The position numbers were made by a program, and so were the translations under genes. Shown here one piece after another: positions 23,681-33,317 of a stretch of DNA of 64,000 bases. The stretch comes from CAMLIZ01 sp040758375. GTDB taxonomy: Bacteria; Pseudomonadota; Gammaproteobacteria; Burkholderiales; Burkholderiaceae_C. Below the pieces are notes generated by a model. It was given only the letters and a program-made list of their open reading frames with translations, did no database searches and was not told where the DNA came from. The stretch's first letter is position 1. Every line of letters begins with the position of its first letter. Where the stretch lies: contig JBFLWE010000016.1 in NCBI GenBank assembly GCA_040758375.1, positions 10,563 to 74,562 of the forward strand, given 5' to 3'.

Positions 23681-25000
23681 TCAGCGCGCGTCGGCCGGCG
23701 CCTGGTAGGCCACGGTGCCGGCCACCAGCGTGGCGCGCACGCGGCCCGGCAGTACCATGCCGGTGGACTCGTAGGCAAAGGGCGTGTGCTTGCCCTGGCT
23801 GACCAGGCGTTCCGGCGTGGCCGACCATTCGGCCGCGGGGTCGAACACGCAGACATCGGCCACGCCGCCTTCGACCAGCCGGCCGGCGCTGGAGCTGAGC
23901 GAGCCGATGGCCTCGCCCAGCACGCGCACCGGCTCGCTGGTCACCTTGGACAAGGCCTGCGGCAGCGGCAGGCGCTGGTCGGTGCCCCAGCGCAGCGCCA
24001 GGCTCAGCAGCAGCTCCAGGCCGGTGGCACCGGGCTCGGCCTCGCCGAAGGGCAGGTTCTTCATGTCCTCGTCCACCGGCGTGTGGTCGGACACCAGCGC
24101 GTCGATCGTGCCGTCGGCCAGGCCGGCGCGCAGCGCATCGCGGTCGGCCTGCTGGCGCAGCACGGGCGTCAGGCGCATCGCGGGGTTGAAGAAGCCGATG
24201 TCCACGTCGGTGAGGTGCAGCGAGTTGATGCTGACATCGGCGCTGATCTTCAAGCCGTCGGCCTTGGCACGGCGCACCAGTTCGACGCCCGCCGCGCTGG
24301 ACAGGCGGCACAGGTGCACGCGCGCGCCGGTCACGCGCACCAGCTCCAGGATGGTGTGCAACGCGATCGTCTCGGCGGCCACCGGCACGCCGGACAGGCC
24401 CAGCCGCGTGGCCACTGCGCCGCTGGCCGCCACGCCGTTGCCCAGCCAGGGGTCTTGCGGGCGCAGCCACACGGTGTAGCCGAAGGTGGCGGCGTATTGC
24501 AGCGCGCGTTGCAAGGTCAGGGTGTCGGTGACCGGGTTTTCGGCCTGCGAGAAGCCGACGCAGCCGGCTTCGGTGAGCTCGGCCATCTCGGTGAGCACCT
24601 CGCCCTTCAGGCCGCGCGTGAGCGCACCGAGCGGGAACAGGCGGCAGCGGCTGAGCTTGCGGGCGCGGAACTTCAGCATCTCCACCAGGCCCGGCTCGTC
24701 GAGCGCCGGGTCGGTGTCGGGCGGGCAGACCAGGCTGGTCACGCCGCCGGCGGCCGCCGCGGCGAGCTCGCTTTCGAGCATGCCTTCGTGCTCGTAGCCC
24801 GGCTCGCGCAGGCGCGCCGCCAGGTCCACCAGGCCGGGCGCCACCACCAGGTTGGCGGCGGCGATGCGCTGGTCGGGCTCGAAGTCGGCGGACACCTTGC
24901 CGATCGTGACGATGCGGCCGTTGGCAATGGCCACGTCGGCCTGCTCGTCGCGGCCCGAGGCCGGGTCGATCACACGGCCGTCTTGAATGAGGACTTTCAT
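23681..25000 (-). CDS. Dihydroorotase-like PyrC', probably non-catalytic
   Basis: 439 residues from the ATG at 25000, which shares a base with the pyrB stop. The amidohydrolase fold is clear, but the metal motif is broken. Where active enzymes have DLHVHLREPG, this protein has DLAARLREPGYEHEG (about residues 60-75), so both His ligands are lost. SDHTPVDEDMKNLPFGE is kept near residue 310. In Pseudomonas-type systems an inactive PyrC' forms a dodecamer with PyrB and is needed for aspartate transcarbamoylase assembly. The coupled pyrB gene fits that model. A catalytic dihydroorotase should lie elsewhere. Confidence 0.9.
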   Translation of the reverse strand: MKVLIQDGRVIDPASGRDEQADVAIANGRIVTIGKVSADFEPDQRIAAANLVVAPGLVDLAARLREPGYEHEGMLESELAAAAAGGVTSLVCPPDTDPALDEPGLVEMLKFRARKLSRCRLFPLGALTRGLKGEVLTEMAELTEAGCVGFSQAENPVTDTLTLQRALQYAATFGYTVWLRPQDPWLGNGVAASGAVATRLGLSGVPVAAETIALHTILELVRVTGARVHLCRLSSAAGVELVRRAKADGLKISADVSINSLHLTDVDIGFFNPAMRLTPVLRQQADRDALRAGLADGTIDALVSDHTPVDEDMKNLPFGEAEPGATGLELLLSLALRWGTDQRLPLPQALSKVTSEPVRVLGEAIGSLSSSAGRLVEGGVADVCVFDPAAEWSATPERLVSQGKHTPFAYESTGMVLPGRVRATLVAGTVAYQAPADAR

Positions 25001-25962
25001 CAGGCTTCGTTCCCCGCAATGATGCTCATCACCGCCATGCGCACCGCGATGCCGAAGGTCACTTGCGGCAGGATCACGCTGTGCCGGCCGTCGGCCACCG
25101 TGGAGTCGATCTCCACGCCGCGGTTGATCGGGCCCGGGTGCATGACGATCGCATCGGGTTTGGCGAGCGCGAGCTTGTCTTCTGTGAGGCCGTAGTGCTT
25201 GAAGAACTCGCCCGCGCTGGGCAGCATCGCGCCGCTCATGCGCTCGTTCTGCAGGCGCAGCATGATGATCACGTCGGCGTCGCGCACGCCTTCCTTCATG
25301 TCGTGGCACACGCGCACGCCCATGGCACCCAAGTCACCCGGCACCAGCGTCTTCGGGCCCACCGCGCGGATCTCGGGCACACCGAGGATGCCCAGCGCAT
25401 GGATGTCGGAGCGCGCCACGCGCGAATGCACGATGTCGCCCACGATCGCCACCGTGAGCTTGGAGAAGTCTTTCTTGAAATGCCGGATCGTGTACATGTC
25501 CAGCAGGCCTTGCGTGGGGTGCGCATGGCGGCCGTCGCCGGCGTTGATCACGTGCACGTGCGGCGCGCAGTGCTGCGCGATCAGATACGGCGCGCCGCTC
25601 TCGCTGTGGCGCACCACGAACATGTCGGCATGCATGGCCGACAGGTTGGCGATGGTGTCGAGCAGGCTCTCGCCCTTGGCGGTGGACGAGCGCGCGATGT
25701 CGAGGTTGATCACGTCGGCGCTCAAGCGCTTGGCCGCGATCTCGAAGGTGGTGCGGGTGCGCGTGCTGTTCTCGAAGAACAGGTTGAACACGCTCTTGCC
25801 GCGCAGCAGCGGCACCTTTTTGACCTCGCGCTCGTTCACCGACAGGAAGGTGCCCGCGGTGTCGAGGATCTGGTGGATCACCGCGCGCGGCAGGCCTTCG
25901 ATGGACAGCAGGTGGATCAGCTCGCCGTGGGCGTTGAGCTGGGGGTTGCGTCGCATCAGCAT
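25000..25962 (-). CDS. pyrB: Aspartate carbamoyltransferase catalytic chain
   Basis: 320 residues. The carbamoyl-phosphate loop FFENSTRTRTTFEIAAKRL is at about residues 62-80, and NAGDGRHAHPTQGLLDMYTI, split around residue 140-155, is the second active-site segment. MLRLQNERM and HPGPINRGVEI mark the aspartate domain. It makes carbamoyl-aspartate, the committed step of pyrimidine synthesis. It is sandwiched between pyrR (gap one base) and the inactive PyrC' (one-base overlap). No pyrI is present. Confidence 0.97.
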   Translation of the reverse strand: MLMRRNPQLNAHGELIHLLSIEGLPRAVIHQILDTAGTFLSVNEREVKKVPLLRGKSVFNLFFENSTRTRTTFEIAAKRLSADVINLDIARSSTAKGESLLDTIANLSAMHADMFVVRHSESGAPYLIAQHCAPHVHVINAGDGRHAHPTQGLLDMYTIRHFKKDFSKLTVAIVGDIVHSRVARSDIHALGILGVPEIRAVGPKTLVPGDLGAMGVRVCHDMKEGVRDADVIIMLRLQNERMSGAMLPSAGEFFKHYGLTEDKLALAKPDAIVMHPGPINRGVEIDSTVADGRHSVILPQVTFGIAVRMAVMSIIAGNEA

Positions 25963-25963
25963 G

Positions 25964-26467
25964 TCAGGCCACCTCTTCCACGCTGAAGCTGAACCGGCCG
26001 TCCTCCGCCCGGGCCAGCGACAGGCGCTGCGCCGCCGGCAGCGCCACCTTGGCGGCGGCGAAGCCGGCTTCGATGGGCAGCTCGCGTCCGCCGCGGTCCA
26101 CCAGCACGGCCAGCTGCACGCTGGCCGGGCGGCCGAAGTCGAACAGCTCGTTGATCGCGGCGCGGATGGTGCGGCCGGTGTAGAGCACGTCGTCGATCAG
26201 CAGGATGTGCGCGCCGTCGATCTCGAAAGGCAGCTCGGTGGCGTCGGTGCCCGCCGCGAGCCCGCGCGAGCCGTAGTCGTCGCGGTGCAAGGTGCTGGAG
26301 AGCACGCCTGGCTGGCCCGGTCGCTGCAGGTCGGCCTGCAAGCGCTCGGCCAGCCAGGCGCCGCCGGACCAGATGCCGACCAGGCGGCTGTCAGGCTGCA
26401 GCAGGCGCTGCACGCCGCGCCTGAGTTCGCCGTACAGCGCCTCGGCGTCGAGGTGAAGTGTGCTCAT
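25964..26467 (-). CDS. pyrR: PyrR bifunctional pyrimidine regulator / uracil phosphoribosyltransferase
   Basis: 167 residues. The PRPP loop ILLIDDVLYTGRTIRAAI is at about residue 95, and GGAWLAERL and LHRDDYG match the family. In Firmicutes PyrR binds pyr mRNA; in proteobacteria the regulatory part is less clear and the enzyme makes UMP from uracil. The start overlaps the ruvX stop by four bases (ATGA). I see no attenuator upstream, as the gene is inside an operon. Confidence 0.9.
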   Translation of the reverse strand: MSTLHLDAEALYGELRRGVQRLLQPDSRLVGIWSGGAWLAERLQADLQRPGQPGVLSSTLHRDDYGSRGLAAGTDATELPFEIDGAHILLIDDVLYTGRTIRAAINELFDFGRPASVQLAVLVDRGGRELPIEAGFAAAKVALPAAQRLSLARAEDGRFSFSVEEVA

Positions 26468-26883
26468 GTTGCTCTCAGGAATTGATCAAGGATCACGGCC
26501 GCCGAAGCCGCATCGACATCAGCCGCCCCGTCGGCCAGCGCCTCGGTGGTGCTGTAGCGCTCGTCCACCTCGTGCACCGGCAGCCGGTAGCGGCCGTGCA
26601 GCTGGCGCGCAAAGCGCTGCGCCCGCCGGGTATTGTCGTGCGGCGTGCCGTCGGGGTGATAGGGGATGCCGACCACCAGCGCATCGGGGTTCCACTGCGC
26701 GATCAGCTGGGCGATCGCCGCGAAGCGGGCATCGCCGTCGGCGCTGATGGTCTTCAGCGGCGCCGCCTGCTTCAGCAGCGTGTTGCCGCTGGCCACGCCA
26801 ACGCGGCGGGTGCCGAAATCGAAAGCCAGAAAGGACAGCGGACGGGAGGGTGAAGCGGTGGGGGACGGCGCCTGGGCGCTCAT
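26464..26883 (-). CDS. ruvX: Holliday-junction resolvase-like RuvX/YqgF
   Basis: 139 residues from the ATG at 26883, which overlaps the yqgE stop (ATGA). The RNase H-like fold shows FLAFDFGTRRVGVASGN (about 18-34), the middle motif VVGIPYHPDGTPHDNTRRAQRFA (about 68-90) and VDERYSTTEA (about 105-114) with the expected Asp and Glu residues. YqgF is linked to 16S rRNA 5'-end processing in bacteria; the older resolvase label is from homology. A short Ser/Pro-rich N-terminal extension is present. Confidence 0.93.
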   Translation of the reverse strand: MSAQAPSPTASPSRPLSFLAFDFGTRRVGVASGNTLLKQAAPLKTISADGDARFAAIAQLIAQWNPDALVVGIPYHPDGTPHDNTRRAQRFARQLHGRYRLPVHEVDERYSTTEALADGAADVDAASAAVILDQFLRAT

Positions 26884-27461
26884 GCGTGCCCCGCCTCCTG
26901 CGACAGCATGCGCGGGTCGATGCCCAGCAGCGCCAGCGCGCGCTCGTAGCGCTCTTCGGCCGGCGTGTCGAAGATGATCTCCGGCTGGGCCTCCACCGTG
27001 AGCCAGCCGTTGCGGCCGATCTCTTCCTCGAGCTGGCCGGCGCTCCAGCCGCTGTAGCCCAGCGTGACGAGCACCTTCTTCGGGCCCGCGCCGTTGGACA
27101 GCGCCTCCAGCACGTCCTTGCTGGTGGTCATTTCGAGCTCGCCGCCGGGGATGGCCAGCGAGGAGTTGTAGTGGCCGCCGTCCTGGCCCAGTCGCTCGTG
27201 CAGCACGAAGCCGCGCTCGGTCTGCACCGGGCCGCCGAAGTACACCGGCTGCTCGGCCAGCTCTTCGCGGTCGAGCGTGAGGTCCACCTTCTCGAACAGG
27301 TTCTTCAGCTTGATGTCGATCGGCTTGTTGATCACCAGGCCGAGCGCGCCCTTGTCGGTGTGCTCGCACATGTAGACCACGGCGCCGGAGAACGTGCCGT
27401 CGGCCATGCCGGGCATGGCGATCAGGAACTGGTTCGTGAGGTTGATACTGCCGGCGGACAT
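26880..27461 (-). CDS. YqgE/AlgH family protein (DUF179)
   Basis: 193 residues from the ATG at 27461; earlier in-frame starts would overlap the photolyase gene. Family segments are NLTNQFLIAMPGM near the start, TDKGALGLVINKPI (about 35-48), VYFGGPVQTERGFVLHE (about 70-86) and GYSGWSAGQLEEEI (about 130-143). The role is poorly defined; AlgH affects alginate in Pseudomonas. It heads the operon yqgE-ruvX-pyrR-pyrB-pyrC'-plsC. Confidence 0.92.
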   Translation of the reverse strand: MSAGSINLTNQFLIAMPGMADGTFSGAVVYMCEHTDKGALGLVINKPIDIKLKNLFEKVDLTLDREELAEQPVYFGGPVQTERGFVLHERLGQDGGHYNSSLAIPGGELEMTTSKDVLEALSNGAGPKKVLVTLGYSGWSAGQLEEEIGRNGWLTVEAQPEIIFDTPAEERYERALALLGIDPRMLSQEAGHA

Positions 27462-27522
27462 GCCCGGCATTCTAAACAGGGGTGCCGGCGCCCGGCCGGA
27501 AACAGCGCGAAACTCCAGCGCC

Positions 27523-28998
27523 GTGGACAAGGCCTTCGATGCCGCCCTGGTATGGTTCCGGCGCGATCTGCGCGCCGACGACCAGGCCGCGCTGTATCAC
27601 GCGCTGCGCGCCGCCCGCAAGGTGTGGTGCGCCTTCGTGTTCGACCGCGAGATCCTCGATCCGCTGCCGAGGGCGGACCGCCGGGTGGAGTTCATCCGCG
27701 ACAGCCTGGTGGACCTGGACGGCCAGTTGCGCGCGCTGGCCCAGTCGCACGGCATCGAGGGCGTGGGGCTGATCGTGCGCCACGGTCCGGCCCGGCAGGC
27801 GCTGCCGCAGCTGGCGGCCGAGCTGGGCGTGCAGGCGGTGTACGCCAACCATGACGACGACCCGGCGGCGCTGGCGCGCGACGCCCATGTGAGGGGCCGG
27901 CTGGCCGACGCCGGCATCGTGCTGCACACCTCGAAGGATCATGTCGTGTTCGAGCGCGGCGAAGTGCTCAGCGCCAGCGGCTCGCCCTACAGCGTGTTCA
28001 CGCCCTACCGCGAGGCCTGGCTGCGCAGGCTGGACCCTTTCTTCCTGCGCGCCTACCCGGTGGCGCGCCACGCGGGTGCGCTGGCGCCGCCGCCGGCCGC
28101 GCTGGCCGCCGGCGTGCCGACCCTGCAGGCGCTGGGATTCGAGCGCACCAACCTGCACAGCCTGAAGCTGCCCACGGGCAGCGCAGGTGCCGAGGAACTG
28201 CTGGGCGACTTCCTGGAGCGCATCGACGACTACGCCAGCGCGCGCGAGTTCCCGGCCGTCAAGGGCCCCAGCTACCTGGGGCCGCACCTGCGCTTCGGCA
28301 CGGTGTCCGTCCGCAGGCTGGCACGCGAGGCGTGGCAGCGCACCGAAGCCGGCTCGCGCGGTGCGCAGGTGTGGCTGTCCGAACTGGTGTGGCGCGAGTT
28401 CTTCCACCAGGTGCTGCACCACCACCCTCACGTGGTGGGCCATGCGTTCCGGCCCGAGTACGACCGCATCAAGTGGGAACACGGCAAGCATGCCGACGCG
28501 CTGTTTGCAGCCTGGTGCGACGGCCGCACCGGTTACCCGCTGGTGGACGCGGCGATGCGCCAGCTGCTGCACACCGGCTACATGCACAACCGGCTGCGCA
28601 TGGTGGCGGCGAGCTTCCTGGTCAAGGACCTGGGGCTGGACTGGCGACGCGGCGAGGCCTGGTTCGCGCTGCACCTGAACGACTTCGACCTCGCCGCCAA
28701 CAACGGCGGCTGGCAGTGGGCGGCCTCCACCGGCTGCGACGCGCAGCCCTACTTCCGCATCTTCAACCCGGTGAACCAGAGCCGGAAGTTCGACGCCCAG
28801 GGCCGCTTCATCCGGCGCTACGTGCCAGAGCTGGCCAGGCTGCCTGACGAGCTGATCCATGCGCCCTGGGTGGCACGGCCGGTCGACCTGCAGGCGGCGG
28901 GCATCGCGCTGGGCGAGCACTATCCGGCGCCTGTGGTGCAGCACGAGCAGGCGCGCGCCAGGACGCTCGAACGTTATCGGGCCATCGGGGCCACCTGA
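27523..28998 (+). CDS. phr: Deoxyribodipyrimidine photolyase
   Basis: 491 residues from the GTG at 27523; an ATG at 27460 would overlap the start of the divergent yqgE gene. The N-terminal alpha/beta domain begins LVWFRRDLRADDQAAL. The FAD-binding domain includes LSELVWREFFHQVL (about 285-298), GYPLVDAAMRQLLHTGYMHN (about 345-364, cofactor pocket) and NNGGWQWAASTGCDAQPYFRIFNP split around 400-425, with the conserved Trp residues. It uses blue light to split cyclobutane pyrimidine dimers. The class is CPD class I by appearance. Confidence 0.93.
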   Translation: MDKAFDAALVWFRRDLRADDQAALYHALRAARKVWCAFVFDREILDPLPRADRRVEFIRDSLVDLDGQLRALAQSHGIEGVGLIVRHGPARQALPQLAAELGVQAVYANHDDDPAALARDAHVRGRLADAGIVLHTSKDHVVFERGEVLSASGSPYSVFTPYREAWLRRLDPFFLRAYPVARHAGALAPPPAALAAGVPTLQALGFERTNLHSLKLPTGSAGAEELLGDFLERIDDYASAREFPAVKGPSYLGPHLRFGTVSVRRLAREAWQRTEAGSRGAQVWLSELVWREFFHQVLHHHPHVVGHAFRPEYDRIKWEHGKHADALFAAWCDGRTGYPLVDAAMRQLLHTGYMHNRLRMVAASFLVKDLGLDWRRGEAWFALHLNDFDLAANNGGWQWAASTGCDAQPYFRIFNPVNQSRKFDAQGRFIRRYVPELARLPDELIHAPWVARPVDLQAAGIALGEHYPAPVVQHEQARARTLERYRAIGAT

Positions 28999-29020
28999 AA
29001 GAGACTACCCGCCCAGCGCG

Positions 29021-32000
29021 CTACTCCGCCGGCGCCTGGCCGCTAGCCTGTTGATGGTGGTGGCGGTGCAGGTGGCGCCGCGTCCACTGCACCACGTCGT
29101 CGACGTAGGTGAACACCACCGGGATCACCAGCAGGCTCAGGAAGGTGGAGGTGATCAGCCCGCCGATCACCACGATGGCCATCGGCGCGCGGAAGCTCGG
29201 GTCCACGCCCAGGCCGATGGCGATCGGCATCATGCCGGCGCCCATGGCGATGGTGGTCATCACGATCGGCCGCGCCCGCTTGCGGCAGGCGTCGAGCAGG
29301 GCATCCCATCTCGGCAGGCCATGCTCGCGCCGCGCCAGGATGGCGTAGTCGATCAACAGGATCGAGTTCTTGGTGGCGATGCCCATCAGCATGATCAGGC
29401 CGATCATCGACGGCATGGACAGCGCCGTCTGCGTGAGGAACAGCGCCAGGAAGGCGCCGGGGATCGACAGCACCAGCGCGGCCAGGATGGTCACCGGCTG
29501 CACGAAGTCGTGGAACAGCAGCACCAGCACGATGTAGATGCACAGCACGCCGGTGAGCATGGCCAGGCCGAAGCTCTCGAACAGCTCGGCCATGGCCTCG
29601 GCATCGCCCACCGAGGTCTGGATCACGCCGGGCGGCAGGTTCTGCAGGCTCGGCAGCGCCTTGGCGCGCGCCTCCACCTCGCCCAGCGGCTGCTGGTTCA
29701 GCTCGATCTCGAAGTTGATGTTGCGCAGCCGGTCGTAGCGCGCGATCTCCGCCGGGCCGCTGTCGATCGCGATGGTGGCCACGTTCTGCAGCGGCACCGG
29801 CCCGCGCGCGCCGGGCACCGGCAGGCGGGCGATCAGATCGAGGTCCTGGCGCGCGGCCTCGGGCAGGCGCACGACCACCGGCACCTGGCGCTGCGAGAGG
29901 TTGAGCTTGGCCAGGCCCTGGTCGTAGTCGCCGGCCAGTGCCACGCGCAAGGTGTCGGCAATGGCCGCCGAGGTCACGCCCAGGTCGGCGGCGCGCGCGG
30001 AGTCCGGCCGCACGATCAGCTCGGGCCGCACCAGGCTGGCGGTGGAAGTCACGTTGCCGATGCCGGGGATGGTGCGCAGCTCGCGCTCGACGCGCTGCGC
30101 GTGCTCGGCCAGCACCCGACCGTCTTCGCCGGCCAGCACCAGCACGTATTTCTCGCTCGAGGCGCCCAGGCCCACCTTGACGCGCGCGCCGGGGATCGCC
30201 TGCAGCGCCTGGCGCAGCTGGGCCTCCACTTCCTGCTTGGAAACGCCGCCGCGCTCGCTGCGATGGGTCATGTTGATCGTCAGCACCGCCTTGCGCACCT
30301 CGGCCGCGCCCTGCGGCGCAAACGGGTCGGCGCCGGCGCTGCCGCCGCCGATGGCGGTGTACACCAGCTGGATGTGCGGGTTTTTCTGCACGATCTCGCG
30401 CGCCTGCTCGGCCAGGGCGTAGGTCTGCTCCAGCGTGCTGCCCGGCGGCAGGGTCACCGTCACCTGCGTCTGCGACAGGTCGTCCGGCGGGATGAAGCCG
30501 GTGGGCAGCAAGGGCACGAGCGCAAAGGAGCCGAAGAAAAAGGCAGCCGCGGCCAGCAGCGTCTTCACCCGGTGCTTCAGGCACCACTGCGCCCACTTCA
30601 TGTAGATCGCGATCCAGCCGGGCTCCTTGTGCTCCTTCCCCGAGCCCGGCTTGAGGATGTAGGCCGCCATCATCGGCGTGAGCATGCGCGCGACCACCAG
30701 CGAGAAGAACACCGCGATGGCCGCCGTCCAGCCGAACTGCACGAAGAACTTGCCCGGCACGCCGCCCATGAAGGCGGTGGGCAGGAACACCGCGATCAGC
30801 GTGAAGGTGGTGGCGATCACCGCCAGGCCGATCTCGTCGGCCGCCTCCATCGCCGCCTGGTACGGCGTCTTGCCCATGCGCAGATGGCGCATGATGTTCT
30901 CGATCTCCACGATCGCGTCGTCCACCAGCACGCCGACCACCAGCGACAGCGACAGCAGCGTCACCACGTTGATCGTGAAGCCCATCCAGTGCATCACCGC
31001 GAACGCCGGGATCACCGACAGCGGCAGCGCGGTGGCCGACACGATGGTGGCGCGCCAGTCGCGCAGGAACAGGAACACCACCAGCACCGCCAGCGCCGCG
31101 CCCTCGTACAGCAGGTGCATCGAGCCGGTGTAGTTCTCCTCGACGGGATCGACGAAGTTGAAGGCCTCGGTGATCGTGATGTCGGGCCGTTCCTTCTTCA
31201 GCGCTTCGAGGGCCGCGCGCACGCCTTGGGTGACGTCGATCTCGCCGGCGCCGCGCGAGCGCACGATCTCGAAGCCCACCACCGGCTTGCCGTTGAGCAG
31301 CGCGACCTGCCGCCGCTCGGCCACGGTGTCGGTGACGCTGGCCACCTCGTCCAGGCGGATGCGGCGGCCGTCCGACAGCGCGATCTCCATCGCGGCCAGC
31401 TCCTGCGCGCTCTTCACGGTGGCGATGGTGCGCACCGACTGTTCGGCGCCGCCGATGTCCATGCGGCCGCCGGCGGCCTCCTGCTGCACCTGGCGCAGCT
31501 GGCGCGAGATGTCGGCCGCGGTGGCGTTCAGCGCCAGCAACCGCAGCGGATCGAGCTCGACCCGCACCTCGCGCGAGGCGCCGCCCACGCGGGTGACCGC
31601 GCCCACGCCCGGCACGGCCAGCATGCGCTTGGCCACCTGGTTGTCGACGAACCACGACAGCGCCTCGTCGTCCATGCGGCTCGACGCCACGGTGTAGGTG
31701 AGGATGGGCGTGCCCGCCAGGTCCACCTTCTGGATCACCGGGTCGCGCAGGTCGGCCGGCAGGTCGGAGCGCACGCGCGACACCGCGTCGCGCACGTCGT
31801 CCACCGCCTCCTGCGTGGGCTTTTCCAGCCGGAACTCCACGGTCAGGATGGCCACGCCGTCCTGCAGGTTGGTGTAGATGTGCTTCACCCCTTGCAGCGT
31901 GGCCACCGAGTTCTCGATCTTGCGCGCCACCTCGGTCTCCATCTGCGCGGGCGAGGCGCCCGGCAGGCTGGCGGTGACCGTGACCATGGGCAGGTCGATG

Positions 32001-32119
32001 TCCGGGAAGTTCTGGATCTTCATCGCCCGGAAGCCCATCAGCCCCATCAGCGTGAGCATGATGAACAGCAGCACCGACGGCGTGGGGTTGCGGATCGACC
32101 AGGAGGAGACGTTGATCAT
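29021..32119 (-). CDS. RND efflux permease, HAE1 family
   Basis: 1032 residues, usual for AcrB/MexB/MdtB-type pumps. It has one N-terminal helix, a large periplasmic loop, a block of helices from about residue 340, a second loop (about 565-865) and five terminal helices. The proton-relay pair is in SLVVGVLVDDAIVEIENI (about residue 405), and GVPGKFFVQFGWTAAIAV follows. The trimer uses the proton gradient to expel drugs or other toxic compounds. It is the last gene of the TetR-OMF-MFP-RND unit. The substrate is not readable. Confidence 0.95.
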   Translation of the reverse strand: MINVSSWSIRNPTPSVLLFIMLTLMGLMGFRAMKIQNFPDIDLPMVTVTASLPGASPAQMETEVARKIENSVATLQGVKHIYTNLQDGVAILTVEFRLEKPTQEAVDDVRDAVSRVRSDLPADLRDPVIQKVDLAGTPILTYTVASSRMDDEALSWFVDNQVAKRMLAVPGVGAVTRVGGASREVRVELDPLRLLALNATAADISRQLRQVQQEAAGGRMDIGGAEQSVRTIATVKSAQELAAMEIALSDGRRIRLDEVASVTDTVAERRQVALLNGKPVVGFEIVRSRGAGEIDVTQGVRAALEALKKERPDITITEAFNFVDPVEENYTGSMHLLYEGAALAVLVVFLFLRDWRATIVSATALPLSVIPAFAVMHWMGFTINVVTLLSLSLVVGVLVDDAIVEIENIMRHLRMGKTPYQAAMEAADEIGLAVIATTFTLIAVFLPTAFMGGVPGKFFVQFGWTAAIAVFFSLVVARMLTPMMAAYILKPGSGKEHKEPGWIAIYMKWAQWCLKHRVKTLLAAAAFFFGSFALVPLLPTGFIPPDDLSQTQVTVTLPPGSTLEQTYALAEQAREIVQKNPHIQLVYTAIGGGSAGADPFAPQGAAEVRKAVLTINMTHRSERGGVSKQEVEAQLRQALQAIPGARVKVGLGASSEKYVLVLAGEDGRVLAEHAQRVERELRTIPGIGNVTSTASLVRPELIVRPDSARAADLGVTSAAIADTLRVALAGDYDQGLAKLNLSQRQVPVVVRLPEAARQDLDLIARLPVPGARGPVPLQNVATIAIDSGPAEIARYDRLRNINFEIELNQQPLGEVEARAKALPSLQNLPPGVIQTSVGDAEAMAELFESFGLAMLTGVLCIYIVLVLLFHDFVQPVTILAALVLSIPGAFLALFLTQTALSMPSMIGLIMLMGIATKNSILLIDYAILARREHGLPRWDALLDACRKRARPIVMTTIAMGAGMMPIAIGLGVDPSFRAPMAIVVIGGLITSTFLSLLVIPVVFTYVDDVVQWTRRHLHRHHHQQASGQAPAE

Positions 32120-32129
32120 GGCGGGTGCC

Positions 32130-33317
32130 TCACTTCGTCGTGGTGGTCGCCGCGCCGTTGGTGGCCGCCGCAGGGCTGGCCGCCACCCTGGGCGCCGCCG
32201 CGGGCGCCTGCACCACGCGAACGACGTCGCCGTCGCTCAGGAAGCCGCCGCCGGACGCCACCACGCGCGCGTTGCCGTCCAGCCCGCCCGTGATCTCCAC
32301 GCGGTCGCCGGTGCGGCGGCCCACGCTCACCTTGATCTGGGCCACCTTGCCGTCGGGCCCTACGCGGAACACATACGAGAAGCCCTCGCGCAGCAGCACG
32401 GCGCTCTGCGGCAGCGTGAGCGCCCTGGCCCGGCCCAGCTCGAACTCGCCACGCGCGAACATGCCGGCCTTGGCCACGCCGTTGCCCGGCAGGTCCACGT
32501 AGACCAGGCCGTTGCGCGTAGCCGGGTCCACGGTGGGCGCGACCATGCGCACCTTGCCCGTCACCCGCTCGCCGCCGGCCAGCATGATCTGCGCCGGCAT
32601 GCCGGGCTTGATCTTCGCGAGCTGCTCGGCCGTGACCTCGGCCCGCCATTCCAGCCGCTGCTGGCGGATCAGGTGAAACAGGTCCTGGCCCGGCTGGACC
32701 ACCGCGCCCACGGTGGCGCTGCGCGCCGATATGACGCCGTCGTCCGGCGCCAGCACGCGCGTCTGTGCCAGGCGCAGCTCGTCGGCCTTGAGCCGCGCCT
32801 TGAGCGACTCGACGCGTGCGCGCGCGGTCTGCTCGGCGGTGAGGTACTGCTGGATCTGCTGCGCGCTGATGGCCCCGGTGGGCTGCAGCTGTCGCGCACG
32901 CTCGGCGTTGGCCTGCGCCTCGGCCATCATCGCCTCGGCCTCGGCGATCGCCGCGCGGGTCTGCGCCACCTCGGCGGCCGTGGTCTGGCTTTGCAGCCGG
33001 GCCAGCACCTGCCCCTTGCGCACCTTGTCGCCCACGTTGACCAGCACCTCGGTCAGGCGCAGCCCGCCCACCTCGGCCCCCACCACCGCTTCCTGCCAGG
33101 CCGCGACGTTGCCGTTGGCCGCCAGCGTCTGCCTCCAGTCGGTGCTTTGCGGCGCCACCACCGACACGGTGAGCGCCGCCTTGGCCTCGGCGGCGGGCTT
33201 GTCGCCAGCCCCCTTGTCGTCGTCGGCCGCCTGCGTGGCCAGCGCGGCCACCGCCAGCGACACCAGTGCCAGCACCCCGGCGCCGGCCTTCCTTCCCGTC
33301 TTCTTCGTGTCGATCAT
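32130..33317 (-). CDS. RND efflux periplasmic adaptor (membrane fusion protein)
   Basis: 395 residues from the ATG at 33317, which overlaps the outer-membrane factor stop (ATGA). It has a signal peptide or N-terminal anchor (about 9-30), a biotinyl-lipoyl half (VGGLRLTEVLVNVGDKVRKGQVLARL, split around residues 83-108), a helical hairpin (about 113-185) and a barrel domain. The C-terminal 40 residues are Ala/Thr-rich. It connects the permease to the outer-membrane channel. Confidence 0.93.
   Translation of the reverse strand: MIDTKKTGRKAGAGVLALVSLAVAALATQAADDDKGAGDKPAAEAKAALTVSVVAPQSTDWRQTLAANGNVAAWQEAVVGAEVGGLRLTEVLVNVGDKVRKGQVLARLQSQTTAAEVAQTRAAIAEAEAMMAEAQANAERARQLQPTGAISAQQIQQYLTAEQTARARVESLKARLKADELRLAQTRVLAPDDGVISARSATVGAVVQPGQDLFHLIRQQRLEWRAEVTAEQLAKIKPGMPAQIMLAGGERVTGKVRMVAPTVDPATRNGLVYVDLPGNGVAKAGMFARGEFELGRARALTLPQSAVLLREGFSYVFRVGPDGKVAQIKVSVGRRTGDRVEITGGLDGNARVVASGGGFLSDGDVVRVVQAPAAAPRVAASPAAATNGAATTTTK

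Noticed and set aside
28859..32293. 1144-codon plus-strand frame opposite the RND permease
   Set aside because: Antisense shadow; the His/Arg/Gln-rich product lacks any domain, while the minus strand encodes a complete RND pump.
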